DNA of 64,000 nucleotides from CAVRJC01 sp964505725 (GTDB taxonomy: Bacteria; Actinomycetota; Acidimicrobiia; IMCC26256; DASPTH01). Positions 32,139 through 40,252 of the stretch are shown in pieces. The notes under the pieces are model-generated. The model searched no databases. It was not told the DNA's origin and worked only from the letters and a program-made list of their open reading frames with translations. The number at the start of each line of letters is the position of its first letter. Position 1 is the stretch's first letter. The stretch is from the NCBI GenBank assembly GCA_964505725.1, contig CAZDJK010000002.1, positions 32,562 through 96,561 on the forward strand. The letters are read 5' to 3'. The position numbers were made by a program, and so were the translations under genes.

Positions 32139-33182
32139 GTGAGCGCGCACGAGATACGCGGAACGGCGGCGGGCGTCGACCTGCCGGCTCTGCGGGCGTG
32201 GTGCACGGACAACGTACCCGACTTCGTTCCGGCCGAGGCGGTCCAGATCGCAGGGGGGCACTCGAACATCACCGTGCGCGTGTCCGACGAGGACGGGCGC
32301 GACATCGTGTTGCGGCGCCCGCCGCTGCACAGCGTCCTCGCCACCGCCCACGACATGGGCCGTGAGTACCGGCTCATCTCGGCCTTCGGACCCACGCCGC
32401 TCCCGGTGCCGCGCACCATCGCGTACTGCGCCACCGACGATGTGATCGGCGCGCCCTTCTACCTGATGGAGTTCGTCTACGGCATCGTGCTCCACGACAA
32501 CCACATCGCGGAGCACGCCCTCGACGAAGCGGCGCGTCACCACGTGGGTATGTCGTTCATGGACGCGCTCAGCGAGCTCCATGGTGCCGATATCGACGAG
32601 ATCGGCCTCGGCGATCTCGCCAAGCGCGAGGACTACATCGCCCGCCAGCTCAAGCGCTGGCACGGCCAGTACCAGCAGAGCCGCACGACCGACGACGACA
32701 CGATCGACCGGGTGCACGACCTGCTCGCGGCGCGCATACCTCCCCAGCGCGACTCCACGGTCGTCCACGGCGACTTCCGGCTCGGCAACTGCATCGTCGG
32801 CGACGATGGCGAGATCCGGGCCGTGCTCGACTGGGAGATCTGCACCCTGGGCGACCCGCTCGCGGACATCGGCTTCGTGCTCGCGTCCTGGCCCGAGTCG
32901 ACCGGTGAGGTGGCGCCGTTCCCCGACTCCCCCTCGATCGTCCCGGGCTTCCCGACACGCGAGGAGCTGCTGGCGCGCTACGCCGAGCGCTCGGGGCGCG
33001 ACGTTTCGGACGTCGACTACTACGTGGCGTTCTCCTACTTCCGCCTCGCGTGCATCATCCAGGGCGTGTACTCGCGCGCGCTGGGCGGCGCGCAGGGCGA
33101 CACTGGCGACGACGTGGAGGTGTTCCGGCGCCGCGCCGAGAACAGCGCCCGCAGGGCCGCCGAGCTCGCGGCGCGGCTCTGA
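32139..33182 (+). CDS. APH-like phosphotransferase family protein
   Basis: A 347-residue protein with the aminoglycoside phosphotransferase/choline kinase fold. The glycine-rich ATP loop is IAGGHSNITVRVSDEDGRDI with the Lys/Arg strand VLRRPP. The catalytic loop is VVHGDFRLGNCIV and the metal-binding motif AVLDWEICTLGDP. This subgroup resembles the kinase part of ACAD10/11, where it is linked to acyl-CoA metabolism; the crotonase upstream fits such a role. Acting on small hydroxylated acyl-CoAs is a family-based inference. It converges on coxL with a 4-base gap. Confidence 0.8.
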   Translation: MSAHEIRGTAAGVDLPALRAWCTDNVPDFVPAEAVQIAGGHSNITVRVSDEDGRDIVLRRPPLHSVLATAHDMGREYRLISAFGPTPLPVPRTIAYCATDDVIGAPFYLMEFVYGIVLHDNHIAEHALDEAARHHVGMSFMDALSELHGADIDEIGLGDLAKREDYIARQLKRWHGQYQQSRTTDDDTIDRVHDLLAARIPPQRDSTVVHGDFRLGNCIVGDDGEIRAVLDWEICTLGDPLADIGFVLASWPESTGEVAPFPDSPSIVPGFPTREELLARYAERSGRDVSDVDYYVAFSYFRLACIIQGVYSRALGGAQGDTGDDVEVFRRRAENSARRAAELAARL

Positions 33183-33186
33183 CCGC

Positions 33187-35571
33187 TCAGAGGTTGATGT
33201 CCTCGGCCTCTTCCTCGACCGCTTCCGCCTCGCCGGCGCCCGGGACGGGAAGGTTCGCCATCGCGGCCGGCGGGTCACGCCACGGGTCGGGCGGTGCACC
33301 GGCTCGCGCGGCCTCGATGGCGCGCCAGACGCGCTCGGGCGTGCAGGGCATGTCGATGTGGCGGATCCCCAGGTGGCTCAGCGCGTCGACGACCGCGTTC
33401 TGCACCGCGGGCGTCGAGCCGACGGTGGCCGACTCGCCGATGCCCTTGGCGCCGAGGTCGTTGGTGGGCGACGGCGTCTCGGTGTGCGCGGTCGTGTACG
33501 ACGGCAGCTCGGCCGCGCTCGGGATCCCGTACTCGGCGAGCGTCGACGTGAGCGGGTTGCCGTCCTCGTCGTAGACGTACTGCTCCCACAGCGCCTGCGC
33601 GATTCCCGACGCGAGCCCGCCGTGGACCTGGCCGTCGACCAGCAAAGGATTGAGGATGCGGCCGCAGTCGTCGACCGCGACGTGGCGGACCGGGGTGACC
33701 CGGCCCGTCTCGGTGTCGACCTCCACCACGGAGACGTGGGCGCCGAAGGGGTACGACGCGGTCGAGCGCTCGGTGTCGTGCTGGACGAGCAGCGGCTCGT
33801 CGCGCTCCGCTGCCGCGCGGGCGATCTCACCCCACTCGATGGCGCGGCTCGGAACGCCGGCGACGCCGAGCCCACCCTCGCCGGTGACGATGATGTCCTC
33901 GGGCGCGGCCTCGAGCAAGTTGGCGGCGAGCTGCTTGGCGCGGTCGACGAGCAGCCGAGAGGTCTGGAGCACGGCCGACCCGCCGAGCTGCAGCGAGCGC
34001 GAGCCGCCGGTGCCGCCGCCCTTCTTCACCAGGGCGGTGTCGGACTGCACGTAGCGGATCCTCTCGATGGGCACGCCGAGCTCGTCCGCGGCGATCTGCG
34101 AGAACGCGGTGGCATGACCCTGGCCGTGCGACGACGTGCCCGCCTTCACCGTGACCGTGCCGTCGTCGTGCACCTCGACCTCGGCGAACTCGCCACCGCC
34201 CCCGGTCACCTCGACGTAGACCGAGAGCCCGATGCCGAGCTGCACCCGATCGCCCCGTTCGCGCCGCGCCGCCTGCTCGGCACGGAGCGCGTCGTAGTCG
34301 GCGACCCGCAGCGCCTCGTCGAGCGCAGCCGCGTAGTCGCCGCTGTCGTAGCTCGCGCCGGTCACCGTGGTGTACGGGAACTCGCTCGGCGTGATGAAGT
34401 TCTTGCGCCGCAACTCCGCCGGATCCATGCCGATCTCGTCGGCCGCGATGTCGACGATCCGCTCGATGAGGGCCGCGGCCTCCGGACGCCCGGCACCGCG
34501 GTAGGCGCCCATCGGCGTGGTGTTGGTGGCGACGACGGCGACGTCGAATCCGAATTTCGGGATGTGGTACACGCCGGATGCCATGGAGCGGGTGGACCCG
34601 ATCACGAGGATCCCGCCGAAACCCGCGTAGCCGCCGGCGTCGCCGATCATGCGGCAGCGCAGGCCGACGAACGTGCCGTCGCGGTCGAGCCCGAGCTCGA
34701 CGTACTGCACCTGGCCGCGCCCGTGGGCCATCGCGATCATGTTCTCCGAGCGGGTCTCCACCCACTTCACCGGGCGATCGAGCTCCAGCGCGACCTTCGC
34801 CGCGACCACGCCCTCGGCGCCGAGGTGCTTGGCACCGAAGGAACCACCCACGTGCGGCGCGATGAGCCGAACCTTGTCCGCGTCGACACCGAGCAGGTTC
34901 GCGAACTGGCCCCTGACCATGTGCGGCATCTGGCACGCGAGGTGCACCGTGAGGTCATAGTCACCCGAATGGGGGATGGCGGCGATCGCGGCGCCCTCCA
35001 TGGGGACGACGGCGACGCGCTGGTTCTCGAAGCGGCCACGCACGACGACCTCGGCGCCCTCCAGCGGATCCACCGTGTCGGGCTCGCGCATCCCGATGAT
35101 CACGTTGGACCCGATAGCCTCGAACATCACCGGCGCATCGGGCGACAGCGCCTCCTCGGGATCGATCACGGCGGCGAGCGGCTCGTAGTCGACGTCGACG
35201 GTCTCGGCCGCGTCGACAGCGAGCGCGCGGCTCTCGGCCACGACCACCGCGACCGGGTCGCCGACGAAGTTGACCCTTCCCTTTGCCAGCGACGGCCGCA
35301 CCGCCTCGGGATGCAGCGGCGCGAGCGACGGCGCGTTCGGGAAGTCGAGGTCGTCGGCGGTGTACACCGCGACGACGCCCGGCATCTCGCGTGCGGCGGA
35401 CACGTCGATGGAGCGGATCTCGGCGCGCGCGAACGTCGAGCGCACGAAGTGCAGCACGAGCATGCCGTCGACCTTGAGGTTGTCGACATAGGTGCCCGCG
35501 CCGCACAGCAGATCGGGATCCTCGACCCGTCGGACGGGGCTGCCGACGAGGGAACCGGCGGCGAAGGTCAT
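33187..35571 (-). CDS. coxL: Molybdopterin-binding large subunit, form II CO dehydrogenase-like
   Basis: A 794-residue molybdenum hydroxylase subunit of the xanthine oxidase family. It starts VGSPVRRVEDPDLLCGAGTY and carries cofactor motifs APHVGGSFGAKHLG and TGGGGEFAEVEV. The active-site loop at residues 356-362 is AYRGAGR, the form II version, rather than AYxCSFR of true carbon monoxide dehydrogenase. It therefore lacks the catalytic Cys for the Cu-S-Mo centre and probably oxidises another small molecule. The symbol marks homology only. It is the last gene of a coxS-coxM-coxL operon joined by ATGA overlaps. Confidence 0.9.
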   Translation of the reverse strand: MTFAAGSLVGSPVRRVEDPDLLCGAGTYVDNLKVDGMLVLHFVRSTFARAEIRSIDVSAAREMPGVVAVYTADDLDFPNAPSLAPLHPEAVRPSLAKGRVNFVGDPVAVVVAESRALAVDAAETVDVDYEPLAAVIDPEEALSPDAPVMFEAIGSNVIIGMREPDTVDPLEGAEVVVRGRFENQRVAVVPMEGAAIAAIPHSGDYDLTVHLACQMPHMVRGQFANLLGVDADKVRLIAPHVGGSFGAKHLGAEGVVAAKVALELDRPVKWVETRSENMIAMAHGRGQVQYVELGLDRDGTFVGLRCRMIGDAGGYAGFGGILVIGSTRSMASGVYHIPKFGFDVAVVATNTTPMGAYRGAGRPEAAALIERIVDIAADEIGMDPAELRRKNFITPSEFPYTTVTGASYDSGDYAAALDEALRVADYDALRAEQAARRERGDRVQLGIGLSVYVEVTGGGGEFAEVEVHDDGTVTVKAGTSSHGQGHATAFSQIAADELGVPIERIRYVQSDTALVKKGGGTGGSRSLQLGGSAVLQTSRLLVDRAKQLAANLLEAAPEDIIVTGEGGLGVAGVPSRAIEWGEIARAAAERDEPLLVQHDTERSTASYPFGAHVSVVEVDTETGRVTPVRHVAVDDCGRILNPLLVDGQVHGGLASGIAQALWEQYVYDEDGNPLTSTLAEYGIPSAAELPSYTTAHTETPSPTNDLGAKGIGESATVGSTPAVQNAVVDALSHLGIRHIDMPCTPERVWRAIEAARAGAPPDPWRDPPAAMANLPVPGAGEAEAVEEEAEDINL

Positions 35572-36386
35572 GACATCTCCTCGAGCGCGCGTCGGACGAG
35601 CACGGTTGCGAGGTGTCGCCGGAACTCGGGTGAGGCGTTGAGGTCGCTCGGGGGCTCGGTGCCCTCGGCAGCCACCGCGGCGGCGTCGGCCGGGGCCGCG
35701 CCGGCGCGGAGCGCCTCCTCGACCGCGGCGGCACGAAGCGGTGTGGAACCCATGTTCACGAGTGCGACGCCGGTGGTGCCGTTGCGCACCGCGGCGACGC
35801 CGACGATCGCCCAGTCCTGTGCACGACGGTTGAACTTCTGGAACGACCACGACGCACCGGGCAGCTTCGGCACGCGCACCTCGATGATCATCTCGTCGGG
35901 TGCGAGCGCGGTCTCGAGGAATCCGACGAAGAAGTCGCTCGCCGCGATCTCACGCCGTCCGGACGGACCCTGGACGACGATGGTGCCGCCGAGCGCGAGC
36001 ACCGCCGCAGGAAGGTCGGATGCCGGATCCCCGTGCGCGAGCGTGCCGCCCAGCGTGCCGCGGTGGCGCACCTGCGGGTCACCCACCTGGTGCGCGGTGT
36101 GAGCGAGCAGCGGCACCTGCGCGTGGAGCAACTCCGAGGTCTCCACCTCGTGGTGGCGCGCCAACGCGCCGACGGCGATCTCGTCGCCCTGCTCGCGGAT
36201 GTAGGAGAGGTCGGCGATCCGCCCGACGTCGACGAGCACCGTCGGCGTCGCGAGCCTGAGCTTCATGAGCGGCAGGAGCGAATGTCCGCCCGCCAACAGC
36301 TTGGCGTCGTCGCCGTGCTCGCCGAGCAGCGCGATCGCCTCCTCGGGGGAGGCCGCGCGCACGTAGTCGAACTGCGCGGGGATCAT
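35568..36386 (-). CDS. coxM: FAD-binding medium subunit of molybdenum hydroxylase
   Basis: A 272-residue flavoprotein subunit. The two FAD pyrophosphate motifs are AGGHSLLPLMK (near residue 32) and TLGGTLAHGDPASDLP (near 110). The C-terminal CO_deh_flav_C domain follows. It relays electrons from the iron-sulfur subunit to an acceptor. Both its start and its stop overlap the neighbouring genes by ATGA, so the three subunits are made together in equal amounts. Confidence 0.9.
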   Translation of the reverse strand: MIPAQFDYVRAASPEEAIALLGEHGDDAKLLAGGHSLLPLMKLRLATPTVLVDVGRIADLSYIREQGDEIAVGALARHHEVETSELLHAQVPLLAHTAHQVGDPQVRHRGTLGGTLAHGDPASDLPAAVLALGGTIVVQGPSGRREIAASDFFVGFLETALAPDEMIIEVRVPKLPGASWSFQKFNRRAQDWAIVGVAAVRNGTTGVALVNMGSTPLRAAAVEEALRAGAAPADAAAVAAEGTEPPSDLNASPEFRRHLATVLVRRALEEMS

Positions 36387-36859
36387 GCCCGGATCCCGCG
36401 CGCATCCGCGCACGCGAGCACAGCCTGCACGATGTTGTGGTAGCCGGTGCAGCGGCAGAGGTTCCCCTCGAGGCCTTCGCGCACCGCGGCCTCGTCGAGC
36501 CTCGGCTCCTCGTCGAGCAGCGAGACGATCGCCATCACCATCCCGGGGGTGCAGTACCCGCACTGCAGGGCGTGGTGCTCGCGGAACGCCTCCTGTACGG
36601 GGTGCAGCGACCCGTCGGCTCCCGCCAGCCCTTCGATGGTGGTGATCTCGGCACCGTCGGCCTGCGCCGCCAGCACCGTGCACGACTTCACCGACTGGCC
36701 GTCGAGCAGCACCGTGCACGCACCGCACGAGCTCGTGTCGCACCCGATGTTCGTGCCCGTGAGCCCGAGCGTCTCCCTGAGGTACTGCACGAGCAGCAGT
36801 CGGGGCTCCACCTCGTTGCGATGGGCGGCGCCGTTCACGCGCACCGCGATCTCGACCAC
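36383..36859 (-). CDS. coxS: [2Fe-2S] small subunit of molybdenum hydroxylase
   Basis: A 158-residue iron-sulfur subunit. The plant-type [2Fe-2S] site is GCDTSSCGACTVLLDG with a fourth Cys in VKSC. The helical second cluster site is QCGYCTPGM and NLCRCTGYHN. It passes electrons from the molybdenum centre to FAD. An open frame extends further upstream, but GTG at 36859 has GAGGAGG five bases before it, so I place the start there. It heads the operon and diverges from bfd. Confidence 0.92.
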   Translation of the reverse strand: MVEIAVRVNGAAHRNEVEPRLLLVQYLRETLGLTGTNIGCDTSSCGACTVLLDGQSVKSCTVLAAQADGAEITTIEGLAGADGSLHPVQEAFREHHALQCGYCTPGMVMAIVSLLDEEPRLDEAAVREGLEGNLCRCTGYHNIVQAVLACADARGIRA

Positions 36860-37005
36860 CGGGACCTCCTCTTCGTCTGCTTCGTCCGTGCTCGCTCCTC
36901 CGCGGTCGGATGCGGGGCTCGCCGAGCCGGGTCTTCGCCCGAGCGGGCGCACGTTACCCGACCCGTTTCCGGACCGGTGCCTGTGCGCTCGACTTGCAGC
37001 GGGGC

Positions 37006-37024
37006 TAAGGTTCCCCTAACTACC
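37006..37024 (+). promoter_or_regulatory. IdeR/DtxR-like iron box candidate
   Basis: The stretch contains AGGTT and CTAAC separated by three bases, matching the two core halves of the IdeR consensus (AGGTTAG-S-CTAACCT) except at the centre. It lies about 65 bases before bfd, a gene pair for iron storage, where such control is expected. Confidence 0.35.
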
Positions 37025-37039
37025 GGAAACGGCGTTTCC
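37025..37039 (+). promoter_or_regulatory. Palindromic operator candidate GGAAAC-GGC-GTTTCC
   Basis: GGAAAC at 37025-37030 is mirrored by GTTTCC at 37034-37039 around GGC. It touches the iron-box-like element and lies in the divergent bfd/coxS promoter region. A related half (CGTTTCCGGA) occurs near 36964. Confidence 0.4.
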
Positions 37040-37089
37040 ACGACGGAGCAGCGGGTCCGAGGACCCGGCGGCGAGCGGAGCGAGCAGCG

Positions 37090-37287
37090 ATGTACGTGTG
37101 TCATTGCCGAGCAGTGAACGACCGGACGGTCCGGATGGCCGCCGCCGCGGGCGCACGTGACCTCGACGACCTCACGCGTGTGTGCGGTGCCGGCGGCGAC
37201 TGCGGCGGTTGTCACGATGCGCTCGAGGCGCTGCTCGCCACCTGCGCGGACGCCTCTACCGCGCGGACGCCGGAGCTCGTGGGTTAG
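37090..37287 (+). CDS. bfd: Bacterioferritin-associated ferredoxin
   Basis: A 65-residue [2Fe-2S] protein. The cluster ligands are Cys4 and Cys6 in MYVCHCRAV and two more in the CGAGGDCGGCHDAL stretch, the BFD-like domain. Bfd gives electrons to bacterioferritin to release stored iron under shortage. The bacterioferritin gene follows 20 bases downstream, confirming the assignment. A run of purines (GCGGAGCGAGCAG) precedes the ATG. Confidence 0.9.
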   Translation: MYVCHCRAVNDRTVRMAAAAGARDLDDLTRVCGAGGDCGGCHDALEALLATCADASTARTPELVG

Positions 37288-37307
37288 CCCCTGCGTCGGG
37301 AGATGCC

Positions 37308-37778
37308 ATGCGCGGCGAACCGGAGATCATCGAGCTCTTGAACGCGGTGCTCACCGCGGAGCTCACCTCGGTCAACCAGTACTTCCTCGACGCGAAGATG
37401 CTCGACAGCTGGGGGTACGAGCGGCTCGCCCACCACTTCCGCGACGAGTCGATCGAGGAGATGAAGGACGCCGACGAGCTCATCGAGCGCATCCTCTACC
37501 TCGAGGGCGTCCCCAACCTGCAACGCCTAGGTACCGTGCGCGTGGGCGAGACGGCACCCGAGAAGCTCCAGCTCGCGCTCGAGCTGGAACGGGAGTCCAT
37601 CGAGCGGCTCGACCAGGGCATCGGCCGGTGCAACGAGCTAGGCGACCACGGGACGCGGTCCGTGCTCGAGCACGTGCTCGACGGCGAGGAGTCTCACGCG
37701 GACTGGATCGAGACCCAGCTCGAGCTGATCTCCCAGGTCGGGGACGCGCACTACCTCGCGCAGCAGATCCACGACTGA
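37308..37778 (+). CDS. bfr: Bacterioferritin with an altered ferroxidase ligand
   Basis: A 156-residue ferritin-like subunit that aligns without gaps to Escherichia coli Bfr over its first 70 residues. Heme ligand Met52 is present in EEMKDAD. Ferroxidase ligands Glu18, Glu51, Glu94, Glu127 and His130 are conserved, but position 54, normally His, is Asp. The protein should assemble as a 24-subunit cage that oxidises and stores iron in the cytosol. Asp54 may change iron binding or turnover. GGGAG precedes the ATG, and bfd is immediately upstream. Confidence 0.93.
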   Translation: MRGEPEIIELLNAVLTAELTSVNQYFLDAKMLDSWGYERLAHHFRDESIEEMKDADELIERILYLEGVPNLQRLGTVRVGETAPEKLQLALELERESIERLDQGIGRCNELGDHGTRSVLEHVLDGEESHADWIETQLELISQVGDAHYLAQQIHD

Positions 37779-37811
37779 CGCGCCTCCGGCGCCGTCGACG
37801 AAGAGCGCGCC

Positions 37812-38639
37812 TCAGCGGCCGGTGACGGTGCCCCCGTCGACGCTGTAGAGCTGGCCGGTGATCCAGGATCCCTGGTCGGAGCAGAGGAACACCACCATCG
37901 CGGCGACGTCGTCGCCCGTGCCCGCCCGGCCGAGCGGGATGCGCGCCACGAGCTCGTCCCAGGCCGTGCCGCGCGGCACCGTGTCCATCCGGTACGTGTC
38001 GACCAGACCGGGGCAGATCACGTTCACGCGCACCCCGTAGCGACCGAGCTCGGTCGCCATCGACGCGGTGAGCGCGTGGATGCCCGCCTTCGACGCCGCG
38101 TACGCGGCCGCGTTCGCGTCGAGCCGCTTCCCCACGATCGACGAGATGTTGACGATGCTCCCGCCCTCGCCCTGGTCGTCGAGGCGTCGCGCGAACGCAC
38201 GGCTCATGTAGAAGGTCCCGTGCAGGTTCACGTCGATGACCTTCCGCCACTCCTCGATCGGGAGGTCGATGACGGCCACGCGGTCGGCACCGCGCGCGGC
38301 CCCGGCGTTGTTCACGACCACGTCCACCCGCCCGAGCTCGGCGCACACGAGGTCGACGAGGTCGTCGACCGCGTCGGGGTCGGTGACGTCGCTCACCACC
38401 GGGATGGCGGTGCGTCCGACCGAGCGGACCTCGTCGGCGACCGATTCGATGTCGCGCCAGCCCGCCGCCTTCTCGTCGTCCGGGAAGCGCTCGGGCGGCC
38501 GCCCGGTGCCCGTCAGGACCACATCGCAGCCCGCGCGCGCGAGCTCGACCGCGATGGAACGCCCGATGGAGCGCATGCGACCGGCACCCGTGACGACGGC
38601 GACCTTGCCGTCGAGCCCGCTGAGCGTCAGCCCCGTCAC
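37812..38639 (-). CDS. SDR family oxidoreductase
   Basis: A 275-residue short-chain dehydrogenase. The cofactor loop is VVTGAGRMRSIGRSIA, followed by the NNAGAARGAD motif, catalytic Ser in VNISSIVG and YAASKAG with Tyr and Lys. The C-terminus is SWITGQLYSVDGGTVTGR. The insertion in the glycine loop (RMRSIG) is like that of some 3-oxoacyl reductases and mycofactocin-linked SDRs. The substrate is unknown. GTG at 38639 is chosen because TAGAGT stands 7 nt upstream. Confidence 0.88.
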   Translation of the reverse strand: MTGLTLSGLDGKVAVVTGAGRMRSIGRSIAVELARAGCDVVLTGTGRPPERFPDDEKAAGWRDIESVADEVRSVGRTAIPVVSDVTDPDAVDDLVDLVCAELGRVDVVVNNAGAARGADRVAVIDLPIEEWRKVIDVNLHGTFYMSRAFARRLDDQGEGGSIVNISSIVGKRLDANAAAYAASKAGIHALTASMATELGRYGVRVNVICPGLVDTYRMDTVPRGTAWDELVARIPLGRAGTGDDVAAMVVFLCSDQGSWITGQLYSVDGGTVTGR

Positions 38640-38646
38640 CGGCCGG

Positions 38647-38652
38647 ACTCTA
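38647..38652 (-). promoter_or_regulatory. -10 hexamer for leaderless SDR gene
   Basis: TAGAGT on the minus strand ends 7 nt before the GTG at 38639. Confidence 0.45.
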
Positions 38653-38710
38653 CGCGACCGCGCCCCGCGCACCCCGCCCCTCCGTCCCACAAACTTGCGA
38701 GAGAAAGGGG

Positions 38711-40120
38711 TCAGGCCGGTGGGCCCTCGACCAGGGTGAGGGTCGCGGTGTGGCGGGTCCCGGAGCTGTCGCTCCACGTGACGCTCACCTTGTCACCGGT
38801 GTGGTACTGGGCCATCGCGTCGTTGAGCTGTGACGTGGACCCCACCGATTGGCCGGCCACCGCCACGATCACGTCGCCCGACCGGATGCCGGCACTGTCG
38901 GCCGGACCGCCGGAGTCGACCTGCATGACGAGCGCGCCGTCCGACGACCCGCTGTTGCTGCGCCCCCCGAGGCCGTTGCCGCTGTCGCCCGTGTTCTCGA
39001 CGCGGATGCCCATGATCCCGCGGCTGCCGATGTGCACGCTCCCCGACGACTTCCCCGCCGCGATCTGGGACGCGATCGAGCGCGCCGCGTTGATCGGGAT
39101 CGCGAACGCGACGGTCGACGTGGTCTGGGAGAACCGTCCACTCGCCGCGGCCGCAGTGTTCATCCCGATCACCTCGCCGTCGGCATTGACCAACGCGCCC
39201 CCGGAGTCGCCGGGCTGGATCGACGCGTTGATCTGGATGAGGCCATGCAGCGTCTCGGTGTCGCCTCCGGAATCGTCACCGGCGGTGATGGTCTGGTTGA
39301 GCGCGGCCACGGTCCCCGAGGTGACGGTCGGGGCCCCGCCGCGGCCGAGCGCGTTGCCGATCGCGACGACGGTGTCGTCGATCGAGACGCGCGACGAGTC
39401 GCCGATCGGGACGGTCGCGAGATCGGAGACGTTGCGGATCTGGAGCAGCGCGACGTCGTTGTCGACGTCGTAGCCCAGCACCTTCGCGGAATGGCTCGAC
39501 CCGTCGCTGCTGATCTCCACAGACACCGTGTTCGCCCCGTCGATCACGTGGTTGTTGGTGAGCACGAGACCGTTCGACGAGATGACCATCCCGGTGCCGG
39601 CCGCTTCGCCGCCGGTCGCCAACGTGGTCGTGATGTTCACGATGCCGGGCGTGACCTTGGCGGCCACGTCGGAGACCGCGCTCGACCCACCCTGGTCGCG
39701 CACGACGGCCGACGAGCCGGAAGACGACCCGCCGCCGGTGTCGAGCACGTCGTGACGGCCGATCCCGAACGCGCTCGCGAACACGAACAGCGCGAGCAGG
39801 AACGCGACGATCGCCGGCGCGCGCCGGCGCCGCCGGGGCGGCGGCGGCACGGCATCCGGGTCCCACACCGGCGGACCGGCGGGGGGTGGCTGCCACGGCG
39901 GCGGGGTCGCAGCCGGCGGGGGCTGCCACGACGGCGGGCTTGCCGCGGGCAGGGGCTGCCACGACGGCGGGGTCGCAGCAGGCGGGGGCGGCCACGGCGG
40001 AGGTACGTCACCGGGCGTGACCGGTGGCTCGGGAGGAGGTACTTCAACCGGCCCGACCGTGGGCTCCGGCGGCTCGGGGCGGGTCGCCTCGGGCTGCGAT
40101 TCGGGGTTGTCGTCGGTCAC
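38711..40120 (-). CDS. Membrane-anchored HtrA-like serine protease with proline-rich tail
   Basis: A 469-residue paralogue of the protease at 25508-26701. The first 95 residues are cytoplasmic and proline-rich, with an 11-residue repeat around PPSWQPPPAA. One membrane segment follows (AIVAFLLALFVFASAFGIG) and then the extracytoplasmic trypsin domain: His in TNNHVIDG, Asp in VDNDVALLQI, Ser in QPGDSGGAL. The PDZ domain has VMQVDSGGPADSAGIRSGDV. This resembles the membrane-bound HtrA/DegP-like proteases of actinobacteria. The start is a GTG. The last residues (LVEGPPA) parallel LVAGPPA in its paralogue. Confidence 0.9.
   Translation of the reverse strand: MTDDNPESQPEATRPEPPEPTVGPVEVPPPEPPVTPGDVPPPWPPPPAATPPSWQPLPAASPPSWQPPPAATPPPWQPPPAGPPVWDPDAVPPPPRRRRRAPAIVAFLLALFVFASAFGIGRHDVLDTGGGSSSGSSAVVRDQGGSSAVSDVAAKVTPGIVNITTTLATGGEAAGTGMVISSNGLVLTNNHVIDGANTVSVEISSDGSSHSAKVLGYDVDNDVALLQIRNVSDLATVPIGDSSRVSIDDTVVAIGNALGRGGAPTVTSGTVAALNQTITAGDDSGGDTETLHGLIQINASIQPGDSGGALVNADGEVIGMNTAAAASGRFSQTTSTVAFAIPINAARSIASQIAAGKSSGSVHIGSRGIMGIRVENTGDSGNGLGGRSNSGSSDGALVMQVDSGGPADSAGIRSGDVIVAVAGQSVGSTSQLNDAMAQYHTGDKVSVTWSDSSGTRHTATLTLVEGPPA
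39888..40000 (-). repeat. 33-bp tandem repeat encoding a proline-rich tract
   Basis: Three consecutive 33-bp units (39888-39920, 39921-39953, 39954-39986) and part of a fourth encode an 11-residue repeat around PPxWQPxPAA in the cytoplasmic part of the protease. Units differ at few positions, so copy number may vary between strains. Confidence 0.75.
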
Positions 40121-40240
40121 CGGTGCGCCTCGTTCCCACGCGAGTCCGCCCGATCGTCGCGGACACGCACTGTGACCAGCCTAAGGACTGGAGCGACCCC
40201 GCTGACAGGGGTGACCGTGGCGACGCCGACGGGCGGGTGC

Positions 40241-40246
40241 GAGACT
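40241..40246 (+). promoter_or_regulatory. -10-like hexamer for leaderless gene at 40253
   Basis: GAGACT ends 6 nt before the GTG at 40253, identical to the arrangement at 26831. Confidence 0.45.
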
Positions 40247-40252
40247 GGGCCG

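Noticed and set aside
32581..36102. Very long open frame on the plus strand opposite the crotonase-side kinase and coxLM genes
   Set aside because: It is antisense to well-identified genes, rich in Arg, Ala and Gly, and has no domain. It is a by-product of strong G/C third-base bias.
33187..36859. Annotating the cox operon as aerobic carbon monoxide dehydrogenase
   Set aside because: The active-site loop is AYRGAGR, without the Cys of form I enzymes.
39888..40000. Regularly spaced 33-bp units that could suggest a CRISPR array
   Set aside because: There are no spacers. The units are contiguous and in frame inside a protein-coding gene.
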